In this document: positions 16,780 to 25,090 of the stretch, one piece after another
How positions within the stretch are numbered: the first letter of the stretch is position 1
Layout: each line of letters starts with the position of its first letter
From: Streptomyces dysideae
GTDB lineage: Bacteria; Actinomycetota; Actinomycetes; Streptomycetales; Streptomycetaceae
Reading direction: 5' to 3'
Length of the DNA stretch: 64,000 nucleotides
Assembly: GCF_001514305.1 (NCBI RefSeq)
Contig: NZ_KQ949078.1
Span: 62,001-126,000, forward strand
Made by a program: the position numbers and the translations under genes
The notes under the pieces: model-generated
The model's database searches: none
What the model was told of the DNA's origin: nothing
Seen by the model: only the letters and a program-made list of their open reading frames with translations

Positions 16780-18090
16780 TCATGCCTGAGTGGCTTGTCG
16801 ACAGGAGTGGCTGGCCTGGGATCGGGCCTGGTGGCGGCGCCGCCAGTCGGACCAACCGAGCCGGTGGGCGGCATCGTGGACGGGTCGGACAACGAGTGTG
16901 ATGAACAGGCGCTGGATCTCGTTGCAGGTGAGCGGAATGAGGGCATCGGGTGCGGGGCGGGTGTGCTCGTCTGCGCGTACGACGGCGAGGAAGGCGTGCG
17001 CGAGCATGGCGAGGGTGACCCAGCGGGACCAGGAGGCATAGCGGCGGACCTGGTGCTCGTCGATTGCGGCCAGGCCCTTGCCCGACTGGAAGAACTCCTC
17101 CACCCGCCATCTTGATCCAGCGACTCTGACCAGCACGGTCAGCGGCACGGGTGCGGGCGAGTAGCAGCGGTAGTAGGCGAGTTCACCGGTGCTGCGGTTA
17201 CGGCGGATCAGCAGCTGACGACTCCCGGGTCGGGGGTCGGCGAGGTCGATGACTGCCCAGTCGTAGAAACGGTGGCCCTTGGCCCCGGCCCCTGCGGAGA
17301 GCTTCTGCCAGGCCCGCTTGGGCACCTTCTTGGCCAGGGTGTCCGCACGGAACCTCCCCGCCCCGGTGGTGACTTCGTGCGAGCAGGCCACCGCGAGGAC
17401 GTAGCCGGTGCCGCGTTCCTCCAGTGCGGTTTGCAGCCTGGGGTTGCCGCCGTAGACCTCGTCGCCGGCGACCCATGCGGCCTGGTGGCCGGCGTCCAGG
17501 AACCGGGCAACCATACGAGTGGCCAGTTCCGGCTTGGTGGCGAAGGCGGTGTCCTGGTCGAGTCCGGCATCCTGGCAGCGGTCAGGGTCGGAGGTCCATG
17601 AACGCGGGACGTACAGTTCCCGGTCCACTGCCGCGTGCCCGCGCCGGCCGGCGTAGACCAGGTAGACGGCGACCTGGGCATTTTCGATCCTGCCCGCGGT
17701 ACCGGTGTACTGGCGCTGGTGGACGCCGACCGTGCCGGTGCCCTTCTTCACGTCCCCGGTCTCGTCGACCACCAGTACCGCCTGGTCGTCGTGCAGGTGG
17801 TCCACCACGTAGTCACACACATCGTCGCGGACCCGGTCGGCGTCCCACTTGGCCCGCCCCAGCAGATGCTGCATGCCGTCCGGGGTCCTCTCCCCGGCCC
17901 ATTCGGCGATGGTCCAGCAGTTCTTGCGCGGCAGGTCCGACAGCAGTCCGAGCACCAACTTCCGGACCCGGAACCGGGGTTCGACCGTGAACCGTCCCGC
18001 TATCCGGCTCATCAGGCCCTCGAACGCCTCCTGCCAGCGGGCAGGGTCTACGCTGTGACCTGCGGCCACCGCGTGATCGTTTGTCTTCAC
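16780..18090 (-). CDS. IS701 family transposase
   Basis: 436 aa from GTG 18088-18090; the frame is open nine codons further. The DDE catalytic core is visible: first Asp in LVVDETGDVKKGTG, second Asp in AAWVAGDEVYGGNP, Glu in SRWRVEEFFQSGKG. The N-terminal KLVLGLLSDLPRKNCWTIAEW and GMQHLLGRAKWDADRVRDD are the family's conserved blocks. It cuts and joins at the inverted repeats that begin three bases after its stop codon. No frameshift or stop is seen. Confidence 0.92.
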   Translation of the reverse strand: MKTNDHAVAAGHSVDPARWQEAFEGLMSRIAGRFTVEPRFRVRKLVLGLLSDLPRKNCWTIAEWAGERTPDGMQHLLGRAKWDADRVRDDVCDYVVDHLHDDQAVLVVDETGDVKKGTGTVGVHQRQYTGTAGRIENAQVAVYLVYAGRRGHAAVDRELYVPRSWTSDPDRCQDAGLDQDTAFATKPELATRMVARFLDAGHQAAWVAGDEVYGGNPRLQTALEERGTGYVLAVACSHEVTTGAGRFRADTLAKKVPKRAWQKLSAGAGAKGHRFYDWAVIDLADPRPGSRQLLIRRNRSTGELAYYRCYSPAPVPLTVLVRVAGSRWRVEEFFQSGKGLAAIDEHQVRRYASWSRWVTLAMLAHAFLAVVRADEHTRPAPDALIPLTCNEIQRLFITLVVRPVHDAAHRLGWSDWRRRHQARSQASHSCRQATQA

Positions 18091-18180
18091 ACACCGATGA
18101 TCAACGGGTGGCCGCACCCGTCTCCACAGCGCGTCGGGGTCGCGCAGCGTCCGCCCGCCGTTCCTGTGTCAGGAGGACAT

Positions 18181-18585
18181 GTGCAACGTGGCGAAGTCTG
18201 GTGGGTGGAGTTCGACGAGCGGCGGCCGGTCGTGCTGCTGTCGGGAGACGACGCGTCCGGGATCCGGGTGATGCAGGTCGTCGCTCGGGCGGGTGTCGAC
18301 ATCACCGGTCTGGGCGTCGAAGTGGCAGTAGGCGCCGTGGAAGGACTGCCCTTTGAAGGCGTGCTGCGGTTCGCGTTCCCGCGTCCGGGCTTTACCCCTT
18401 GCACGTGGCTGACCACCGTGTCCCGGGACGACCTGATCGAGCGAGCGGGCGTTCTGTCCTCCGCGAAACTCAGCGAGATCGAGAACGCCCTCCGTCTCGG
18501 TGAGCAGGCGAAGGAGTGGACCCCGGCGACGACCGCGAAGCTCAGCGAGATAAGGAACGCCCTCCGTCTCGGTGGACTCGGGTAG
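18181..18585 (+). CDS. MazF/PemK-like toxin family protein inside the IS
   Basis: 134 aa from GTG 18181, with AGGAGG four bases upstream. The N-terminus QRGEVWWVEFDERRPVVLLS is the MazF/PemK/Kid signature (RGxIWxVxF...RPVVVLS), and VSRDDLIERAGVLSSAKLSE resembles the family's C-terminal helix region. MazF proteins are ribonucleases that cut mRNA. No antitoxin gene is adjacent: the transposase is divergent and nothing follows before the right repeat. The C-terminus is duplicated: AKLSEIENALRLG is repeated as AKLSEIRNALRLG 24 residues later. Lying wholly between the inverted repeats, it moves with the IS. Whether it is still toxic is unknown. Confidence 0.75.
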   Translation: MQRGEVWWVEFDERRPVVLLSGDDASGIRVMQVVARAGVDITGLGVEVAVGAVEGLPFEGVLRFAFPRPGFTPCTWLTTVSRDDLIERAGVLSSAKLSEIENALRLGEQAKEWTPATTAKLSEIRNALRLGGLG

Positions 18586-18956
18586 GCAGAGAAGGAAACG
18601 GACGCCTGCGACGGCGTGGTCGGTCTCGTCCAGATGATCGACGCTGCCAGCTGCCTCCTCGGCGCCCCTCACGATCGAGATCACGAACTACGGCTGGAGT
18701 ACTAGCTTCACTCATCCTCGCCCTGCAGGACTCAGGTTGAACCCGCGGTGTCCGGTGGTCTGATCACGTCGTGATCCATGAGCAGGCCGGTAGGCGGGAG
18801 GCACCCGTCGATGAGGTGGGGCCGGTACTGGATCTTCTTCAGCTTGCGTTTGACGGCGCGGGTCAGGTGCGCGAGATCGGCAGCGGCGAAGTCGGCCAGG
18901 CGCCGTTTGAGTAGCGACCAGATGCCTTCAGTCGGTTTGCCTCAGTGCAGGGATCG

Positions 18957-19253
18957 ATGGACAGGCGGGGACTGACGCGCCGATTATCGGAAGTGAGGGC
19001 CTGCTTCGGCTGGTTGAGCTGGCCGGGCGGCTGCGGGCATGTGGGCTGTCGGAAGGTGGGGCGTCGTGGATGGCGCGGACGGGGACGTCCTCCCCAGATG
19101 GCGGGACTGACGAGCACGGCGACGTTATGGACGTCGTTCCCGGAACCGAATCGGTGCGACGTGCTGAGGCTGTTGAGCATGCTCCTGGAACGCTCGGCGG
19201 TCCCGGACGTACCGGGGGACGGGATCGGGGGTGAGCCGGGTGCTGCTGCGTGA
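18957..19253 (+). CDS. Small protein ahead of the serine recombinase
   Basis: Up to 98 aa. The C-terminal half, TLWTSFPEPNRCDVLRLLSM then LLERSAVPDVP, resembles short proteins encoded directly upstream of serine recombinases in other actinobacterial elements. The first half is rich in Gly/Arg/Trp and may be untranslated; ATG 19086 is an alternative start in frame, and neither has a clear ribosome site. It overlaps the recombinase start by 23 bases, suggesting translational coupling. Function unknown; a helper or directionality role is a guess. Confidence 0.5.
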   Translation: MDRRGLTRRLSEVRACFGWLSWPGGCGHVGCRKVGRRGWRGRGRPPQMAGLTSTATLWTSFPEPNRCDVLRLLSMLLERSAVPDVPGDGIGGEPGAAA

Positions 19254-21402
19254 ACGCGGTGACGGAAAGATCCAGGGCAGGCATCGCGAGGGCCTGGCGA
19301 TCGTCTACGTCCGGCAGTCCTCGCGCCAACAGGTCCTTGACCACGGCGAGTCGACGCGGCTGCAGTACGGGCTGTTCGAGCGGGCGGTCGCGTTGGGCTG
19401 GCCCGCTTCGCGGGTGATGGTGATCGACGAAGATCTGGGCCGGTCGGCGGCGAGGGCGGCCGAGGGTCCCGGGTTCGCCCGCCTGGTCACGGAGATCACC
19501 ATGGGGCATGTGGGGCTGGTCCTGGGCCTGGAGATGTCCCGGCTGGCCCGCGCGGGCCAAGACTGGCATCAGCTCGTCGAGTTGTGCACGTTGGCCGGGG
19601 CGCTGCTGGCCGACGCGGACGGGGTCTACGATCCGAACCGGTACAACGACCGTCTCCTGCTCGGCCTGAAGGGCACGATGACGGAGGTCGAACTGCATCT
19701 GATCAAGCAGCGGATGGCCTCGGGTCGGCTGGCCAAGGCCGGCCGCGGGGAACTCGCCCTCCCGTTGCCGGCCGGGTATGTCCGCACGTCCTCCGGCGAG
19801 GTGGCCCTGGACCCCGACGAGCAGGTCCAGTCGGTGATCCGGCTGGTGTTCCACCTGTTCGAGCAGCTGGGAACGGTGCATGCGGTGCTGCGGTTCCTGG
19901 TCGAGCACCAGGTCCAGATCGGGATGCGGGAGCGGTCGGGGCCCGGCAAGGGCGAACTCGTCTGGCGCCCTCCGCACCAGCAGGGTCTGATCAACCTGCT
20001 GCGCAATCCGGCGTATGCCGGGATCTACGCCTACGGACGCAGCCGCACGGACTCGGCCCGCAGGCTCCCCGGCCGTGAGCACTCGGGGCGGGTGCGCCGC
20101 CTGGACGCCGATCAGTGGCTGGTGCGCATCGAGGGGGCGCTGCCGGCCTACATCGGCATCGAGCAGTACGAGCGCAACCTTGCGCGGATGGCCGCGAACC
20201 GGGCGCACGCCGCGGCCGTCGGGGCACCCCGGGAGGGTCCGGCGCTGCTGGGAGGGCTGGTGGTCTGCGGGCGCTGCGGCCAGCGCATGCAGGTGGGCTA
20301 CGAGAGCAACCGCCAGGGACTGATCGGGCGGTACTCCTGCCAGCGCCGCCACCACACCTACGGTGAGCCACGCTGTCAGCAGATGGCAGGCCGGTTCCTC
20401 GACGACCATGTCGGCGCCCAGGTCCTCTCCGCGCTGGCTCCGGCCGCGCTGGAGCTGTCGCTGACGGCCGCGCAGCAGGTCGAGGCGCGCCGGGCGGAGG
20501 TCGAGCGGATCTGGCAGCAACGCCTGGAACGCGCGGATTACTCCTGCGAGCGTGCCCGGCGCCAGTACCAGCTGGCCGAGCCGGAGAACCGCCTGGTGGT
20601 CCGCCAGCTCGAGCGCGAATGGGAGACCGCGCTGGCCGAACGGGCGCACCTGACCGAGGAGTACGAGCGGTATCGGCGCCGCCGCCCGGCTCGGCTGTCG
20701 GCCGCCGAACTGGCCGCGATCCGTGCCCTGGCCGAGGACATCCCGGCGCTGTGGGCCGCGCCGACGACCACCACCGCCGACCGCAAGAAATTGCTGCGGG
20801 CCGTCATCGATTGCGTTCAGGTCACCGCTGACGGGGCGAGTGAGTGCGTCCACGCCACCGTGATCTGGGCGGGCGGCGCCCGCACCGAGGCGGCCCTGGT
20901 CCGCCCGGTCGCCCGCGTCGACCAGCTGTCCTACTTCCCGCAGCTGGCCGAGCGGATCAAGACGCTGGCCGGGCAGAGCCTGACCACCGCTCAGATGGTC
21001 AACCGCCTGGCGGCCGACGGGCTCCGCCCGCCTCACCAGGGCGAACGCTTCCACCCCGGCGAGATCCAGCACCTGATCCGTCGTCTGGGCATCCGCCCCG
21101 GGCAGGACGCCGACCGGCGCACCGACCAGGGCCGCCTCGGCCGCGACCAGTGGTGGCTGGCCACCCTCGCCCGCGAGATCGGGATGCCGACAGCCACAGT
21201 GTTCACCTGGCTCAAACGCGGCTGGATCACCGGCCGCCGGGACACCCGCCCGCCCTACCGGTGGATCATCACCGCTGACCGGGCCGAGGTCGAACGCCTA
21301 CGGGCACTGCGCCAGCTGCCGGCTGGCCACCACAACCGGCGCCACTGGCTCGATGCCACCCTCCCAACCGAGAGTTCCGATGACGAAGGAGCCTCATCGT
21401 GA
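19231..21402 (+). CDS. Large serine recombinase
   Basis: 723 aa. Resolvase-type catalytic domain: IVYVRQSSRQQV with the nucleophile at about Ser30, GLEMSRLARAGQDW, and EVELHLIKQRMASGRLAKA. Next comes the recombinase domain (LINLLRNPAYAGIYAYGRSR), then a zinc ribbon (VVCGRCGQRM with YSCQRRHHTYGEPRCQQM) and a long helical region (about 415-500). The C-terminus adds two HTH-like segments, LTTAQMVNRLAADGLRPPHQ and LAREIGMPTATVFTWLKRGW, the latter like a MerR/excisionase wing-helix. It integrates and excises the 2.5-kb unit. Start GTG 19231 follows a G-rich site; overlaps the small gene before it. Confidence 0.92.
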   Translation: MSRVLLRERGDGKIQGRHREGLAIVYVRQSSRQQVLDHGESTRLQYGLFERAVALGWPASRVMVIDEDLGRSAARAAEGPGFARLVTEITMGHVGLVLGLEMSRLARAGQDWHQLVELCTLAGALLADADGVYDPNRYNDRLLLGLKGTMTEVELHLIKQRMASGRLAKAGRGELALPLPAGYVRTSSGEVALDPDEQVQSVIRLVFHLFEQLGTVHAVLRFLVEHQVQIGMRERSGPGKGELVWRPPHQQGLINLLRNPAYAGIYAYGRSRTDSARRLPGREHSGRVRRLDADQWLVRIEGALPAYIGIEQYERNLARMAANRAHAAAVGAPREGPALLGGLVVCGRCGQRMQVGYESNRQGLIGRYSCQRRHHTYGEPRCQQMAGRFLDDHVGAQVLSALAPAALELSLTAAQQVEARRAEVERIWQQRLERADYSCERARRQYQLAEPENRLVVRQLEREWETALAERAHLTEEYERYRRRRPARLSAAELAAIRALAEDIPALWAAPTTTTADRKKLLRAVIDCVQVTADGASECVHATVIWAGGARTEAALVRPVARVDQLSYFPQLAERIKTLAGQSLTTAQMVNRLAADGLRPPHQGERFHPGEIQHLIRRLGIRPGQDADRRTDQGRLGRDQWWLATLAREIGMPTATVFTWLKRGWITGRRDTRPPYRWIITADRAEVERLRALRQLPAGHHNRRHWLDATLPTESSDDEGASS

Positions 21403-21533
21403 AAGAGCAGCCCTACGACACTCGCACTGAGACAACAACATCTCAGCCGGGTTCAACTCCGGTGAGTAGGACGGCATCTGAAAGGTCCGCAGTTAGCCCT
21501 TGTGCCCCTCGGCGAAGTCGGCCAGCTCCCTGA
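21400..21533 (+). CDS. Short frame coupled to the recombinase and running out of the element
   Basis: GTG 21400 overlaps the recombinase stop (GTGA) and has AAGGAG seven bases upstream, an excellent coupled start. Only the first 15 or so codons (VKEQPYDTRTETTTSQ) lie in the element; the frame then crosses the right junction and continues through old IS DNA to a stop at 21531-21533, giving about 44 aa. It may be the remnant of a longer gene whose 3' part is elsewhere, or simply a terminal peptide. No family recognised. Confidence 0.3.
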
Positions 21534-22462
21534 CCAGGTGCACGTTCAGATTGTCCCAGCACCACACCATCGGGGTGCCGAGCTGCAGGTGGGTCATGGT
21601 GATCAGGTCGCGGTACTGGCGCCAGGAGAACGCCTTCGGCTAACTGCGGCGGCCGTACGAGATGTGCAGGGTGAAGAAGAAACGTGAGCGGTGGCCGGCG
21701 TGGTAGCAGGCAACCCCGGCGATGTTGGCCCATCCCTGGTTGCGGCCGCGCACCCGCACGACGGGGCACTGTCCACGCGGCACCCAGGTGTGGCCCTTCG
21801 GCTGCCTCAGCCCCTGTCCTGCCTCGTCCTCGAAGCAGATGTGGGCGCCCAGGTCCGCCGTGCTCCTTTTACTTCGGGCCATACCTCCGTCTTCCACACC
21901 TCGATCGCCTCCTCGTCACGCTCGATGGCGCGCCGCACCGGGACCTGCGCGGACCAGCCGTGCCGGCGCAGCAGCTTCCACACGCCCTGGACCGTGCAGC
22001 CGACGTGGAACATCCGCCCGATCAGCAACTTCACCCGCTTCAGCGTCCACCCCTGGAACTCATCGTCCCAGCCGTGAGCGAGCGGACCGCGTCCCAGCTC
22101 CCGCTCCAGCCACTCCCACTGTCTGGCGCTCAGCCGCTCCACCGACACCGGGCCCTTCGAGCGCAGCGCGTCCGCGCCCCCTTCTCCCACGCCCGCCGCC
22201 AGCGCCGCACCGACCGCGCCCTCACCCGCAACTCCCGCGCGATGGCCTCGGTCTTCTCATCCCGCGCGAACCGCTCGGCCGCCGCCAGCCGCACCTGCTC
22301 CCGTTTCTCCTGCTCCTTGGGCGTCAGCACGCCCCCATGCGCGTACCGCATGAGGACGTCGTACCGCAGCAATCAAGAACCGTCACGGGCGGACGGACAC
22401 CACAAGTTCAACCTGAGCAAAGTGCGAAACAGACCTCAGCGCCACGATATCCGGCGTGACGA

Positions 22463-25090
22463 TCAGCCTGTCGAGCCTCCGAAGAAGCCTCCTCCGTTGC
22501 CGTTGCCATTGGAGCCGCCGCCTTCCGTCGGTGTCGGCGTTGGCGACGAGGTCACACCCCCGTCCGTGCCGGCGGTGTCCGAACCGCCACTGCTGCCGTT
22601 CCCGCCGACGTCGTTGCACTCGAAGACGCTGCAAGTCTCGCTCGCCGTCGGCGTGGGCTTGCCCTGCCCCTTGGTGGGCGTCGGGCTCGGCGTCGAGGTC
22701 GCCGACTCGCTCGGCTCCGGGGTGAAGGACGGGGTCGGCGACGGAGCGCCCACCTGGTCCTGGACCTCACCGATCTCGGTGGCCTCGGGGAAGCCGGGGT
22801 CCGTCTCGCCCTTCAGCGCGGCCTTCATGTACTCGGTCCACACCTCCGTGGGGACGTCACCACCGTGGATGGAGTCCTCGCCGGCCGTGCCATTCATGGA
22901 CAGCAACTTGTGGTCCTTCGGATTCTCCCGGAACATCGCGATCGAGGTCGACAGCTGCTGGGTGTAACCGACGAACCAAGCGGACTTGTTCTCGTCGGTA
23001 GTACCGGTCTTGCCGGCCGCCGTACGGCCCAGGGCCTTGGCCTTCTGGGCGGTGCCGTTCTCGATCACGTTCTCGAGAACGTCCGTAACGTTGTTCGCAA
23101 TGGGCGCGGGCATCGCCTGCGTAACCTTCGGCCTGGTGAAGCCAGGCTCCTCCTTCCCGTTGTGCTTGACGGCGACCACCGAGTACGGGTCGGCGCGCTT
23201 GCCGGACGCAGCGAACGTCGCGTAGGCGTCGGCCATGCGGATCGCACTGGGCGTCGACGTACCGAGTGCGAAGGATGGGTTGAGGGTAGCGAAGCTCGCG
23301 TCGAGGATGCCGGACCGCTCAGCTACATCCCTCACCTTCCTCATGCCCACATCCCAGCCGAGTTGCACGAACGGCGTGTTGATGGACTGCTCCATCGCCT
23401 TGCGCAGTGTGATGTAACCCCAGGGGTAGTCGCTCTCGTTCTCCTGATGGAAGACCGATTTGTCATCGTTCAGGTAGTAGGTGCCATCCTGCTCCCTGAC
23501 CTTCAGATGATCGTCGCCGTTGTACTTGCTCATCGGCGACAAACCCTCGCCGTCACTCTTGTACGTCCCGTACTGCATGGCCGCGGCGAGCACGAACGGC
23601 TTCCACGTCGAACCAACCGGCACACCCTGGGTGTCCGCGTTGTTCGTGAAGTGGTCGTTCTCGTAGCCCGCGCCGCCGTAGAGCGCGACGATCGCGCCGT
23701 CGTTGGGCTTCACCGACGCCGCACCGAACTGGACGTACTTGTCCAGCTCACGCTCGTCCGGCTTGAGGCGGTCCTTCTCGATCTTCTTGACGGCCTTGGC
23801 GAGGGCGTCGACCTTGCTCTTCTCGAAGGTCGTGTAGATCTGGTAGCCGCCCTTGTCGAACTGGGTCTGCGAGATGTCGGAGTGGGCCAGGACGTACTTC
23901 TTGGCCGTGTCGACCAGGTAGCTGATCTGGCCGGTCATGCCCTTGGTCGCCTTGAGGCCCTGGGGCATGGGGTACTTCTTGATGGCTTCCTGGTACTTGG
24001 CGTCCGAGAGGTGGCCGTCCTTGTGCATCTCGCCGAGGATCCAGTTCCAGCGGTACTTGGAGCGCTTGAGGTTCGCCGTTTCGGTCGCCGACGTGTCGAT
24101 GCTCTCGTTGCCCATCGGGTCGAAGTACGTCGGGCCCTTGAGCAGGGCCGCGAGGAAGGCGCACTCGCTGTCGGTGAGCTCGACCGCGTCCTTGCCGTAG
24201 TACGTCTGGGCGGCGGCCTGGATGCCGTAGGCGCCACGGCCGTAGTACGAGGTGTTCAGGTACCCCTGGAGGATGTCGTCCTTGTCCATCTTGCTACCGA
24301 CCTTGATGGAGATGAACATCTCCCGGAACTTCCGGGTGAGTGTCTGCTCCTGGCTCAGGAAGGTGTTCTTGACGAACTGCTGGGTGATCGTCGAGCCACC
24401 CTGGGTGTCGCCGCCCCTGGCCATGTTGGCCAGCGCCCGCGCGATGCCCATGGGGTCGACGCCCGAGTCCTCGTAGAACGTCTTGTTCTCGGCCGAGATC
24501 ACCGCCCACTGCATGGACTTGGGGATCTTGTCGATGGTGACGTTCTGCCGGTTGGCGCCATTGCCCGTGGCGACCATCTGGGTGCCGTCTTCCCAGTAGT
24601 AGACGTTGTTCTCCGACCTGGCGGCTGCCTGCTCGCTGGGGATGCCGACCATCGCGAAGCCGACGCCCGCGACGGCCACCATGCCGCCGAAGAAGCCGAC
24701 GCACAGGCCGGCGACGAGCTTCCAGGACGGCACCCAGCGGCGCCAGCCGTACTTGTCGAAGCGCGGGTAGTCGATGATCCGCTTCTTGCCGGGCGCGGTC
24801 GCACGCCCTCTGCCCGGGGCGGCACGCCGGCCGCCCGGACCCGGATCGGCCGCCCTGCGGCGGCTGCCTCCACTGCTTCTCTGGGCCGCGCGCCTGGCCT
24901 CGGCGCGGCTGCCGTACTGGCGCTCCTCGCCTCCGGAACCGTAGGAACCCGACCCGTACGAGTCAGAAAGCGACCCGGTGGCGCCTCGCGGTGCCGCGCG
25001 GCGACCGGAGGACGAGCCGGACTGGCCGCGTCGGGCCGCGGCACGTCCGCCTCCCTGCGGCTGCGACGGTTTGCGACGGTGCTCGCTCAT
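22463..25090 (-). CDS. Class A penicillin-binding protein (glycosyltransferase/transpeptidase)
   Basis: 875 aa from ATG 25088-25090 with GAGGAG ten bases upstream. A basic, low-complexity cytoplasmic tail (1-110) leads into one membrane segment (about 125-150, LVAGLCVGFFGGMVAVAGVG). The GT51 domain has ENKTFYEDSGVDPMGIARA and GGSTITQQFVKN. The transpeptidase has the catalytic SxxK in VGSTWKPFVLAA, SIN in EQSINTPFVQ and KTG in AAGKTGTTDENKSAWF. A Ser/Thr/Pro-rich tail with two cysteines and a glycine-rich end follows. It polymerises and cross-links peptidoglycan outside the membrane. The gene corresponds in position to the pbp next to padR and ino1 in other Streptomyces. IS630 DNA ends 45 bp after its stop. 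Confidence 0.95.
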   Translation of the reverse strand: MSEHRRKPSQPQGGGRAAARRGQSGSSSGRRAAPRGATGSLSDSYGSGSYGSGGEERQYGSRAEARRAAQRSSGGSRRRAADPGPGGRRAAPGRGRATAPGKKRIIDYPRFDKYGWRRWVPSWKLVAGLCVGFFGGMVAVAGVGFAMVGIPSEQAAARSENNVYYWEDGTQMVATGNGANRQNVTIDKIPKSMQWAVISAENKTFYEDSGVDPMGIARALANMARGGDTQGGSTITQQFVKNTFLSQEQTLTRKFREMFISIKVGSKMDKDDILQGYLNTSYYGRGAYGIQAAAQTYYGKDAVELTDSECAFLAALLKGPTYFDPMGNESIDTSATETANLKRSKYRWNWILGEMHKDGHLSDAKYQEAIKKYPMPQGLKATKGMTGQISYLVDTAKKYVLAHSDISQTQFDKGGYQIYTTFEKSKVDALAKAVKKIEKDRLKPDERELDKYVQFGAASVKPNDGAIVALYGGAGYENDHFTNNADTQGVPVGSTWKPFVLAAAMQYGTYKSDGEGLSPMSKYNGDDHLKVREQDGTYYLNDDKSVFHQENESDYPWGYITLRKAMEQSINTPFVQLGWDVGMRKVRDVAERSGILDASFATLNPSFALGTSTPSAIRMADAYATFAASGKRADPYSVVAVKHNGKEEPGFTRPKVTQAMPAPIANNVTDVLENVIENGTAQKAKALGRTAAGKTGTTDENKSAWFVGYTQQLSTSIAMFRENPKDHKLLSMNGTAGEDSIHGGDVPTEVWTEYMKAALKGETDPGFPEATEIGEVQDQVGAPSPTPSFTPEPSESATSTPSPTPTKGQGKPTPTASETCSVFECNDVGGNGSSGGSDTAGTDGGVTSSPTPTPTEGGGSNGNGNGGGFFGGSTG

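Larger units (their letters stand above)
16752..18705. mobile_element. IS701-like element with a MazF/PemK-like passenger gene
   Basis: 1,954 bp bounded by inverted repeats. The left end 16752-16777 (CTAGTACTCCAGCCGTAGAT...) matches the reverse complement of 18680-18705 at 25 of 26 positions. Both ends carry CTAG; because CTAG is palindromic it may be a 4-bp target duplication (as reported for IS701-family elements) or part of the repeat. Inside are the transposase (minus strand) and, divergent, a complete MazF/PemK-type gene. The repeats and both genes look intact, so the element may still be active. Confidence 0.88.
18932..21446. mobile_element. 2.5-kb serine-recombinase element inserted in the IS630 transposase
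   Basis: The insert is delimited by TCAG on the left (18928-18931) and TCAG on the right (21443-21446), taken as the crossover core. Just inside are inverted arms: CTCAGTGC at 18941-18948 and GCACTGAG at 21424-21431, 9 and 11 bp from the core, resembling a recombinase half-site pair. It carries a small gene, the 723-aa recombinase, and the start of a third short frame. Removing it regenerates an uninterrupted transposase reading frame across the join. Confidence 0.75.
18732..22372 (-). pseudogene. IS630-type transposase, split by a serine-recombinase unit and frameshifted
   Basis: The N-terminal part lies at 22372 down to 21447 and the C-terminal part at 18931 down to 18732. Recognisable blocks are the HTH (ARELRVRARSVRRWRRAW), the linker GCTVQGVWKLLRRHGWSAQ, the first Asp in HICFEDEAGQGL, the second in MVWCWDNLNVHL, the Glu motif SPELNPAE, then EGIWSLLKRRLADFA and the C-terminus QYRPHLIDGCLPPTGL. 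Frameshifts near 22190 and 21890 and in-frame stops near 21642 and 21495 break the N-terminal part independently of the insertion. Joining the two halves at the shared TCAG restores ELNPAEGIW exactly. Confidence 0.8.
18731..22417. mobile_element. IS630-type element, decayed and interrupted
   Basis: Ends are imperfect inverted repeats: 18731-18754 (CTCAGGTTGAAC then GGTGTCCG) against the reverse complement of 22394-22417, with 21 of 24 matching. Without the 2,515-bp insert at 18932-21446 the element is about 1.17 kb, normal for IS630. The transposase runs on the minus strand. No TA duplication is directly visible at either end, so the outer boundary could be a few bases off. It sits 25 bp from the IS701-like element and ends 45 bp before the pbp stop. 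Confidence 0.75.

Noticed and set aside
21691..22967. Plus-strand frames over the IS630 remnant
   Set aside because: Antisense to recognisable transposase blocks on the minus strand.
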